DNA of 64,000 nucleotides from assembly GCA_964415965.1 (NCBI GenBank), contig CAYQCK010000002.1, positions 62,001 to 126,000 of the forward strand. The letters are read 5' to 3'. The notes beneath the pieces are model-generated. The model made no database searches and was not told where the DNA came from. It worked only from the letters and a program-made list of their open reading frames with translations. This document shows positions 57,431 through 64,000 of this stretch, one piece after another (within the stretch, counting starts at the first letter, position 1; every line of letters starts with the position of its first letter). Made by a program: the position numbers and the translations under genes. The stretch comes from CAIKNB01 sp964415965. GTDB taxonomy: Bacteria; Patescibacteriota; Patescibacteriia; 2-12-FULL-60-25.

Positions 57431-60400
57431 TTAGTAGTTCAGGGTCTGGATCAAGTTCAGATCCTTGACGTACAGGTCGCTGGTCCAATCGCGCGAGCCG
57501 CCAGCAGTGCCCAAGGCGGGCGAGTGCGGGGACTCCGAGTTGTCAGACCAGACGAACGAGCCGATGCGGTTGGACACGCCATCGCCGGCATCAGAAGTAT
57601 CGATGCCGAAGGTGGTGGTCGCATCCGTCGAAACGCCGACCGCACCAACGCCGATGTAACCGGTGGTCACAGAGAGCGTCGGGTCGCGGTAGAACTGGAC
57701 GGTCACGCTGTCGCCAGCGGCAGCGCCGGAGACAGTCGCGCGCAGCGAGTACACGTTGCCGGTACCGCTGATGCCTTCTTCGTAGCCCGCACCGAACGAT
57801 ACGGCCACGTAGTCGTTGGCGGCGATGCTGCCAGCCTTCAGGTTGTTGCCTGCGGAGTCGACGATGGTGTACTGAGCGTCATCCACCGCATCCGTACCCC
57901 TCAGGAGCTTGAAGTTGGAGAGCGTCACGCCGTTGACGGCCACATCGAAGATGGCCTGCTTGAAGGCGATGGAACCCGCGCTGTTGGCCGCGACCTGGAA
58001 CTTGAAGAGATCCATGGTCGTGTTGGCCAAGGTCGTCGGGCTCGTCTGCTGGCTGACGATCGGGAAGCTGGCGCGCAGCACCTGGGCGTTGCCATGGGCA
58101 GCGCCGGTGGCGGCGTACACGCGTTCACCCGAAGCCATACCGACAGATTCGACGTTCAACTTGGTACCGTAGCCATACTCGGCGGCGCTCCAGTAGGAGC
58201 CGGTCGAGCTGGTCATGAGGCCGAGGGCCGGAGCGTGGCCGGAGCGCGCAGCTCCATCCCACAGGCCGTTGGCCGTCTTCGAGGTGCTCAAGTTGTTGAG
58301 TCTGCCCCAAACCTGGAACTGGACGGAACCGCCCTTCGGCACGACGATCTTGCTGAGCGAGAGGTCGATGTCCTTGGTGGCGATGCCGGAATCCAGCGTG
58401 CCCTGACCCTTGACTGCGCCGCCCGAGGCGATCGCGACAGCGCGGAAGTCGGAGTTGCTGGAGACGAAGCCGCTGGTCGAGCTGGAGAACAGCGCGACGC
58501 GGCTGATCTCGACGTCTTCATACTCGGCCGTAGCCTTGTACTGGGCGAACGAGACCCACGGGCACATGTCATCGGAACCCGCCTTGCAGGAAGCGATGAT
58601 CGTGGTGGCCGGGTGCTGGTCAGCCTGGATCGTCAGGTTGCCGCTGTTGAGCAGCGTGATGACGACAGACGGAGCGGCACCGGTGGCCTGGGCCACGACA
58701 GCGGCGTCGAGCGTCGGGGTGACCGTGTTGGAATCGGCATCCTGGGCCGTCACATCATCCACCGAAGCGACGCCGACAGCCACCTTGTCGTAAGGCGCAG
58801 TCGTCGAAGCCGTGGACGAGAACGAGGCCTTGACCGTCAGGGTCTTGGACGTGCCCTTCGGGACCACCAGGTTCATGTTGGTGATCTGGGCCTTGCCCGT
58901 GGTGGTGTCCGGAGCCTTGGCGAGGCCGACCTGGGTCGCGCCGTCGAACAAAGCCAAAGACGTCACGCGCTCGTCGTAGTTGTTGGCGGCGCAGGCGCCC
59001 GCACCGAAGATGCAGCCGGAGGTCGACAGAGCGGCCTGGCCGGCGAGCGTCAGGTTGGTGAGGGTGATGTCAGACTCGTTGGAAGCGGTCAGGACGATGC
59101 CGGCGACCGGCACGCTCTGCTGCTTCTTGACGAGGGTATCCGAGCTCGGGCTGGAGGCCAAGGAGATGGTCAGGCGGGAGCTCTTGACCGTCATGGTGTT
59201 GCCGTTGACGGCCTGGTTCGGGACGATCTTGGTGATATCCAAGTATTCGCCCGTGTCCACGACGCGGACGTCGTTGGACTGGAAGGCGGAGAAGTTCACG
59301 CGGTATTGGCAGTTGCCGTTGGCGAAGAACTCACCGGCCGCATCCTCCGAGGAAGACAGGTCAGCCACGACAGCCAAATTGACCGTCTGGCCGGCGTTGA
59401 TGTTCTGCGAATCCGTGAAGGTCAGCGCAGTCGAGGCGGCTTCAGCCGTGATTTCCTTCGGGCCCATCCAGGTCTGGTTGGTGTCCAGGTTCTTGACCTT
59501 GATGTTGCGGAAATAGGCCGTGCCGGCGGAACCGTAAACGCGGCAAGGAGCGCCAGAGATGTTCTGGAGCGCGAAGCGCAGGTTGCGGATCTCGAGGGTG
59601 TTGTCCGGCGAGGTCAAGGCGAACTTGTAGAGCGTGACGCCCTGCTGGCCCTTGGCGATGTTTGAGGTCACCGGGCCGTTGAACGAGTTCGTCAATTGAC
59701 CGCCCTGGGTGGTCACTTCGATGTAGTTGGTAGCCGTGCCATCGAAGTTGGCCGGGGCCGTGGCGATGTTGATCGCAGCGCCGGCGGTGTACATCATGTC
59801 CATCGCGGTCACGTCGGTGGTGTACTCGACGTAGGTCTTGATGGTGCGGGCCGCGCGGCCGGCGATGTCAGCCTTCAGGGAGAAGACCTTGGTCGTGCCG
59901 TTGGCGATGACGAAAGCCGGGCTGAACTTCAGGACGATGCGACCGTTGGACGAGACCGTGGCGGCCGAGGCCACCAAGGTCGTGCCCTGGTACAGCTTGA
60001 AGTTCGTCAGGTCCGAGTTCGTGATGGAACCGGCCTGGTAAAGGGTCACCTGGCTGACCGAGACATCGTTCGTGTTGGCCGTGATCTTGAAGTTCGAGAT
60101 CTCAGCCTCCTTCGAGCCGATGGTCGGGTTGGCCGGGGTGGCACCCTTCTGGATGTCGACCCTGGCAGCCGCGGTCGTACCGACGGTGAACACGTTGCCG
60201 CGCACCGGGAACGAACCAGCGACCGTGCCGCTGTTGACGACGACGGAAGCAGCGTCGAGGACCTCGAACGCATGCTGGCCGCCGGTCGAGACCGGGCTGG
60301 AGAAGTCGCCGTAGACATAGACGGACTTCATGCCGCCGGCCGGGACCGTCATGTTCAGGGCATTGAACTCAACGACGTTGGTCGAGGAGTTGATGCTGCG

Positions 60401-61330
60401 GCCCGTGGTCAGGCGGACGCCGTCCTGGTTGTACAGGTAGACGTTCGCGAAATCAGCCACGGCGCCCACGCCCACGCGGTGGAAGCGCATGCCGCTGACC
60501 GTGACGTCGGACGAGCCGGCCGTCAGGTTGACCTTGACGAGCGGGACCGAGGAGGAATTCTTCGGGACCGTCGCACCGGCCGGGGTGTCGGAGGCCAAAG
60601 CCACCGTCAGGTTCCCGCCGACGACGACGCCGGAAGAGCAGACCGTGTCAGCCAGATCGGCTTCGCGGCCAGTCACATCGGAACCGTTGCCGTAGGTGAT
60701 GGTGGTGGTGATGACGTTCAGCGGGTTGAAGCCGTTAGCCGCGAAAGCGGTGTCCGGGTTGAACTTGCGCTTGGCGCCGTTCCACACCACGTACTTCGCC
60801 GTGTCTCCCGTGTAGGAGATGAGCGAGCCGTCCGGGTGGACGTTGGTCGAAATCGATGAACCCACGGTGTAGTTCACGAAGAACGAATCCGGGACATCGA
60901 TGACGCGCGTAGCCCAGGCGTCTCCGTAGAGGGCCTTGGCCACGGTTTCAGACTCGATCCAATGGAGCGTACCGCACTTGGTGACGGTGTACACCTTCGG
61001 GTCGGTCGTGATCTTGACGAGCTTGGTACCCGGGCGAACGGTCACGTTGCCGCCGATCGAAATCGCGGCCAATTCGGAATCCGTGATCGTTTTGACACCG
61101 GAGAAATCATTGTACCAGGAGAAGTAGGTCTTTTCGTTCGGGAAGACGTAGCGTTTGGCGTCGGACGCGTAGTAATACACGGCCGGACCGGAAGCCTTGA
61201 TCAGATCACCGGCTGAGAGGGAGGCGGCAGAGGCCACGCCCGGCATAGCCAGGGTACCCAAACCGACCGACCAGACGATGGTCGTCAGGCTGACAAACGT
61301 CGAGAAGACCTTTTTCAGACTGTTGTTCAT
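57431..61330 (-). CDS. Giant S-layer-like surface protein, 1299 residues
   Basis: Signal peptide at 1-36 (MNNSLKKVF...VASAAS). Residues 37-240 form a distinctive N-terminal module with aromatic, Tyr/Trp-rich repeats (DAKRYVFPNEKTYFSWY; GTLHWIESETVAKALYG). The rest, about 250-1299, is a series of Thr/Ser/Val-rich beta-sandwich domains of 120-180 residues, with alternating AVFALASDT-like starts and VPKGxSxxF/L edges (VPKGTSKTLTVKASF, VPKGGSVQFQVWG). Cys pairs may form disulfides. No sortase motif or C-terminal anchor is seen. It is probably the main surface-layer protein and a candidate glycan acceptor. Confidence 0.85.
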   Translation of the reverse strand: MNNSLKKVFSTFVSLTTIVWSVGLGTLAMPGVASAASLSAGDLIKASGPAVYYYASDAKRYVFPNEKTYFSWYNDFSGVKTITDSELAAISIGGNVTVRPGTKLVKITTDPKVYTVTKCGTLHWIESETVAKALYGDAWATRVIDVPDSFFVNYTVGSSISTNVHPDGSLISYTGDTAKYVVWNGAKRKFNPDTAFAANGFNPLNVITTTITYGNGSDVTGREADLADTVCSSGVVVGGNLTVALASDTPAGATVPKNSSSVPLVKVNLTAGSSDVTVSGMRFHRVGVGAVADFANVYLYNQDGVRLTTGRSINSSTNVVEFNALNMTVPAGGMKSVYVYGDFSSPVSTGGQHAFEVLDAASVVVNSGTVAGSFPVRGNVFTVGTTAAARVDIQKGATPANPTIGSKEAEISNFKITANTNDVSVSQVTLYQAGSITNSDLTNFKLYQGTTLVASAATVSSNGRIVLKFSPAFVIANGTTKVFSLKADIAGRAARTIKTYVEYTTDVTAMDMMYTAGAAINIATAPANFDGTATNYIEVTTQGGQLTNSFNGPVTSNIAKGQQGVTLYKFALTSPDNTLEIRNLRFALQNISGAPCRVYGSAGTAYFRNIKVKNLDTNQTWMGPKEITAEAASTALTFTDSQNINAGQTVNLAVVADLSSSEDAAGEFFANGNCQYRVNFSAFQSNDVRVVDTGEYLDITKIVPNQAVNGNTMTVKSSRLTISLASSPSSDTLVKKQQSVPVAGIVLTASNESDITLTNLTLAGQAALSTSGCIFGAGACAANNYDERVTSLALFDGATQVGLAKAPDTTTGKAQITNMNLVVPKGTSKTLTVKASFSSTASTTAPYDKVAVGVASVDDVTAQDADSNTVTPTLDAAVVAQATGAAPSVVITLLNSGNLTIQADQHPATTIIASCKAGSDDMCPWVSFAQYKATAEYEDVEISRVALFSSSTSGFVSSNSDFRAVAIASGGAVKGQGTLDSGIATKDIDLSLSKIVVPKGGSVQFQVWGRLNNLSTSKTANGLWDGAARSGHAPALGLMTSSTGSYWSAAEYGYGTKLNVESVGMASGERVYAATGAAHGNAQVLRASFPIVSQQTSPTTLANTTMDLFKFQVAANSAGSIAFKQAIFDVAVNGVTLSNFKLLRGTDAVDDAQYTIVDSAGNNLKAGSIAANDYVAVSFGAGYEEGISGTGNVYSLRATVSGAAAGDSVTVQFYRDPTLSVTTGYIGVGAVGVSTDATTTFGIDTSDAGDGVSNRIGSFVWSDNSESPHSPALGTAGGSRDWTSDLYVKDLNLIQTLNY

Positions 61331-61634
61331 AAGAAACCCTTTTCGGGTTGTATCTTTCTACTTGTGCCGGCGATCCTTGCGAATCGTCGACACTGGTTCT
61401 AGCTGAATAATCGCTCTGGCCCGACCCGGTTTTCGACCGGGGCGCCGACCTTTTAAGCCAGGCTTAGTGTGTGCAAACGAGCGGACGTGTGGGTGACCCG
61501 ATGAAACATCGGGACGCAGACGCCAGGACCTGTCGGATCACCCGGAGGCGATCGAACCGATCGTGGACGTACATCCCCCGCCCGTCAGGGAGGCTCTCAA
61601 ACGAAGACAGCCGCCCTGCGAGGCGTCAGAGATA
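61331..61634 (-). promoter_or_regulatory. Long, structured leader of the surface-protein gene (304 bp, no gene)
   Basis: It contains several stable hairpins: AACCC/GGGTT directly before ATG 61330 (61335-61349), ACCCGGT/ACCGGG at about 61431-61445, CCCGATG/CATCGGG with a 3-nt loop at about 61507-61523, and CAGGG..GGCT / AGCC..CCCTG at about 61584-61616. Long stable 5' leaders are typical of S-layer mRNAs. No convincing promoter pair was found, so the gene could be read either from here or through from the sigma/DUF5667 operon. Confidence 0.45.
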
Positions 61635-62774
61635 TCAAGGCTTGGGTTCTTCGGCCGGTTTCGGACTTTCCGGTTGCGCGGTTCCGGCGGTCGTCGTGGT
61701 CGGCTGCTCGGCGGCCGGCGCCGTGCCCGAGGACGCGACGGTCGGCAGAGCGTTCGTCCCGGATGCATTCAGGGCGCCCGCGACCTCGAGCTGGTCCTGG
61801 GCCTTCTGGATGGCGAAAGCCTGGGTGGTGGCGTTCTTGGCCTGGTCGACCATGGCGGGCAGCGATTCGGAGGTGGTCGAGGCGGTCGAGGTCGTCTGCA
61901 GATCGGACAACGTCGAAGACGCGGTCATAATGACGCTCGTCGACACCAGCGTCGTCGCCAAATCCAACGGCGCTGAGACAGCCGTCGCGTCGGCCACGAC
62001 CTTGGCGTGGTCCTGGATGGCCTGCGCCACCTCCTGCGCCGGGACCAGGTCTTTCGACTCCTGGTGCTTTTCGACCAGCACCTCAAGCGCCTTGACGCCG
62101 GTATCGGCCGCGACCGATTGGGCTTCGGTTATCTTCTCTTTGGTTTCCGGGGATTGGTCGGTCTTGGTTTCCTGAAGGGCGCTGATGACCTCGTTGCTCT
62201 TCTGGTCCACGAGTTTGGCCGCTTCCGTGGCTTCGGCCGACGGTTCTTCCTTGGCGACGTCCGCCAACTGCTCCTTCAGCGTGTTCATGTCGCGCTTGAG
62301 GATCTCGGTCACCTGGACGACCTTCTCCGATTTCTTGTCCGTGGCCACGACCTGCTTGAGCTCCTGGATGCGCCGCGTCGTGAATTCGGTCTTCAGTTTG
62401 AGTTTGTCGCCTTTGGTCGAGGCCATCGCCAGCCGCGCCTGTTCGGTCGCCAGCTTCAGCCCGTACAGGAAATCCCCGGGCATGGACTGCTCGGCCGCCG
62501 ACACCGACATGATCGAGCCGCCGGTCAGGATGACGACCAGCGACAACGCGGCCATGGCCGGACGGCTGATCCAGCGCACGAAGCTTTCCGGCAAGGCGTA
62601 ACGCACGACCTCGCGCAGGCGTTTGGCGAGCGGCAGCTTGCGCGCCGTCGGCAAGGTGTTCTCGACCTGCATGAGCAGCGTCCTGCGGGTAGCCTGAACC
62701 CACGCCCGGTCCGGCGTGGTCTGCATCTCTGCGGTGCGCAATTGGCGCAGCCGTTTTTGCAGTTCTTGGCTCAT
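61635..62774 (-). CDS. DUF5667-domain membrane protein, putative anti-sigma factor
   Basis: 379 residues. The cytoplasmic N-terminus (1-70) is charged and helical, like an anti-sigma domain. One membrane helix lies at about 72-92 (AMAALSLVVILTGGSIMSV). The outer part starts with the DUF5667 signature SMPGDFLYGLKLATEQARLAM, followed by long coiled-coil helices and a Thr/Ser/Pro-rich tail. The gene overlaps the ECF sigma gene by 4 nt (ATGA), the usual sigma/anti-sigma arrangement. It could sense surface-layer state and release the sigma factor. Confidence 0.75.
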   Translation of the reverse strand: MSQELQKRLRQLRTAEMQTTPDRAWVQATRRTLLMQVENTLPTARKLPLAKRLREVVRYALPESFVRWISRPAMAALSLVVILTGGSIMSVSAAEQSMPGDFLYGLKLATEQARLAMASTKGDKLKLKTEFTTRRIQELKQVVATDKKSEKVVQVTEILKRDMNTLKEQLADVAKEEPSAEATEAAKLVDQKSNEVISALQETKTDQSPETKEKITEAQSVAADTGVKALEVLVEKHQESKDLVPAQEVAQAIQDHAKVVADATAVSAPLDLATTLVSTSVIMTASSTLSDLQTTSTASTTSESLPAMVDQAKNATTQAFAIQKAQDQLEVAGALNASGTNALPTVASSGTAPAAEQPTTTTAGTAQPESPKPAEEPKP

Positions 62775-63376
62775 TGCTTTTTATCCGTTCCGTCACTCCC
62801 CGCTTTCCGCTCGTCGTCGTATTGGATGGCCTTGAGCGCCCGATGGTAGATGACCCTCACATGCCCCGGCTTCTTCTCCAGGATCTCGGCGATGACATTG
62901 AAGGGCAATCCGTCGACCAAGCGCAGCGTCAGGACATCCCGGTAATCTTCCTTCAGGAGTTCGAGCCTCTTGACCACCAGCGCCAGGTCGGCCCGCGCCT
63001 CGATCAGGCGCCCCTGCCGGCCCTCGTCTCCCGGCTCCCGTCCCTGTACCGGAGTAGACGCGCCAGGACCACCGAATGTTACAGAATCCAACGGAACGGT
63101 CGGTTCTTCACGGCGGTATTTGTCGGCTATCAGGTTGCGCGCGATGCGGTACAACAGCGCCCGGACATTGGTGATTTCCTTGTGTTCGTAGACGTATTGC
63201 CATGCCCGGGTAAAGGTCTCGGACGTCACGTCCTGGGCGTCTTCGGCGCTCGGCAGCTTCAGAATCGAGAAACGATAAATCGCCTCGACATAGCGATCAT
63301 AGATCTTGCCGAAGGCTTCTGGGTCCTGTTTCGTCCGCAGACGGAACAGCAGGTAGCGATCAATTAGATTAGCCAT
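62771..63376 (-). CDS. ECF-type RNA polymerase sigma factor
   Basis: 201 residues: region 2 (YRFSILKLPSAEDAQDVTSETFTRAWQYV) at 33-61, a linker, and region 4 helix-turn-helix (LKEDYRDVLTLRLVDGLPFNVIAEIL, GHVRVIYHRALKAIQ). It lacks regions 1 and 3. It probably directs transcription of this operon and perhaps the surface-protein gene. The frame starts at ATG 63376, 193 bp from the divergent HTH gene. Confidence 0.88.
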   Translation of the reverse strand: MANLIDRYLLFRLRTKQDPEAFGKIYDRYVEAIYRFSILKLPSAEDAQDVTSETFTRAWQYVYEHKEITNVRALLYRIARNLIADKYRREEPTVPLDSVTFGGPGASTPVQGREPGDEGRQGRLIEARADLALVVKRLELLKEDYRDVLTLRLVDGLPFNVIAEILEKKPGHVRVIYHRALKAIQYDDERKAGSDGTDKKQ

Positions 63377-63525
63377 TTTTTGGCGCTGAAAACCGCACTC
63401 TCCCTATCCTTGCACCACAGGCTTACGTGGCACCCAGAATACCCTCTACGGCCCTTTTTTTCAAGGGTTACACGGCGCTTTTCCTGAGAATTGCATGAAA
63501 TTCTGAGTTTTTGTCTACATTATTG

Positions 63526-63554
63526 TTGACAAATAAAGGTTTATCGGCTAACCT
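63526..63554 (+). promoter_or_regulatory. Promoter TTGACA-17-TAACCT
   Basis: TTGACA (63526-63531) and TAACCT (63549-63554). Transcription would start about 9 nt before ATG 63570. The rest of the 63377-63569 gap is A+T-rich and holds no gene. Confidence 0.55.
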
Positions 63555-63569
63555 TCAGCTTAAGGTTTT

Positions 63570-63869
63570 ATGCCGAATCCCCAACAAAAACAGACCGACG
63601 AGAATGCAGTCAGACTCTCGGTCTCAGAGGCCGCCAAACTCTTCGGCGTCAACCCGCGGACCATCCGCCGTGCCATCTCGGCCAACGAGATCCGCTACAT
63701 CGTGGTCCGCGGACGCTACAAACTCCATTTCGGCTCGCTCGTCACCTGGTCGCAGCGCACCACGACCGTCCGCCACAAGCGCGACCGCCAAGGCATCGGC
63801 CAATGGGTCGAGACCTGGAAAATCCGCAACCCCAAATTCTCCCCCCGCCCTCCGGAAACAGAAGCATAG
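63570..63869 (+). CDS. Small helix-turn-helix DNA-binding protein
   Basis: 99 residues. SVSEAAKLFGVNPRTIRRAISANEI is a helix-turn-helix of the excisionase/BldC kind, followed by a wing (YIVVRGRYKLHF) and a basic C-terminal half (TTTVRHKRDRQGIGQWVE). It resembles the HTH gene at 31909 in size and fold but not in tail. It is divergent from the sigma factor gene and may regulate the surface locus. Confidence 0.75.
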   Translation: MPNPQQKQTDENAVRLSVSEAAKLFGVNPRTIRRAISANEIRYIVVRGRYKLHFGSLVTWSQRTTTVRHKRDRQGIGQWVETWKIRNPKFSPRPPETEA

Positions 63870-63927
63870 CGAAGACGAGGCAGCGTCGAGACCAGAGGTC
63901 TCCGTTGACGGGACTGCGCAAAACAAA

Positions 63928-63999
63928 TCACTCCCCAATCACCTTTCCCTTACCCTGCGCTTTCCCATCCGTCTTCAAATCCGTATCGACGATCGGCAA
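63928..63999 (-). CDS. Possible C-terminus of a gene running off the right edge (partial)
   Basis: The minus-strand frame ending with TGA at 63928-63930 is open to the edge, 23 codons long, and encodes LPIVDTDLKTDGKAQGKGKVIGE. The other minus frames have stops. The piece is too short to identify. Confidence 0.35.
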   Translation of the reverse strand: MPIVDTDLKTDGKAQGKGKVIGE

Positions 64000-64000
64000 T

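Noticed and set aside
57524..60859. Long open frames on the plus strand opposite the surface-protein gene
   Set aside because: They are Arg/Gly/Asp-rich mirror frames of a GC-rich gene whose minus-strand product has a signal peptide and regular beta domains.
61470..61560. GEMM (cyclic di-GMP) riboswitch resemblance on the plus strand (GCAAAC ... GGGACGCAGACGCC)
   Set aside because: The spacing between GCAAAC and the hairpin is far too long, the conserved pairing is absent, and no plus-strand gene follows. The hairpins are better read as part of the surface-protein leader on the minus strand.

Overview
The window looks like a GC-rich bacterial chromosome segment read with the standard code (UGA is a stop). 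The best guess at the source is a member of the Patescibacteria / candidate phyla radiation, of Parcubacteria type. That is an inference. It rests on very compact operons with ATGA overlaps, promoters placed almost directly at the start codon, an ECF sigma / DUF5667 / giant surface-protein locus, small BldC-like helix-turn-helix genes, and a large surface-glycan region. No insertion sequence, CRISPR array, rRNA or replication origin was seen.

Layout. 1-2.9 kb: the C-terminus of an unknown gene, tRNA-Gln, a PP2C phosphatase, two small ferritin-like helical proteins and an unknown soluble protein. 2.9-7 kb: a flavocytochrome reductase, a glycosyltransferase, a 48-residue Cys-rich protein and dihydroorotate dehydrogenase. 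7-12.7 kb: one minus-strand operon read from 12.7 down to 7.1 kb: RlpA-like protein, FtsE, FtsX, two unknown or secreted proteins, an HD nucleotidase and an RlmI-like methyltransferase. 12.8-15.5 kb: tRNA-Gly, tRNA-Thr and a second minus operon (CDP-alcohol phosphotransferase, bacterial PH protein, DivIC/FtsB-like protein, SurA_N-like protein). 15.5-57 kb: an envelope-glycan region with GT2, GT4 and GT11 transferases, nucleotide-sugar enzymes, FkbM and other methyltransferases, a Wzx-type flippase, a polyprenyl phosphate glycosyltransferase, two AsnB-type amidotransferases, GtrA, DUF2304 and an O-antigen ligase/polymerase with TPRs. 57.4-63.4 kb: ECF sigma factor, DUF5667 anti-sigma-like membrane protein and a 1299-residue surface protein. 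63.5-64 kb: another HTH gene.

How the genes fit together. The polyprenyl glycosylphosphotransferase would start a lipid-linked glycan. The epimerases and dehydrogenases would supply UDP-uronate/xylose-type sugars, and a GDP-mannose 3,5-epimerase homolog would supply GDP-L-galactose. The transferases would extend the chain, the flippase would export it, and the Wzy/WaaL-like protein would polymerise or ligate it. The surface protein encoded nearby is an obvious candidate acceptor. The 32-43.6 kb part is visibly richer in A+T than its surroundings and looks laterally acquired.

The most unusual layer is between the genes. A family of paired GC-rich palindromes, called A and B here, recurs in most of the larger gaps from 7 to 54.7 kb. 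A and B are related to each other and are joined head to head between TGACA and TGTCA ends, much like REP/BIME elements. Two nearly identical small GIY-YIG nuclease genes sit inside two of the clusters, and one A copy is interrupted by a perfect 24-bp palindrome. Other palindrome families (GTCATTCC type, GTCATTGCGAGG type, GTCGTCCTGAG type) occupy further gaps.
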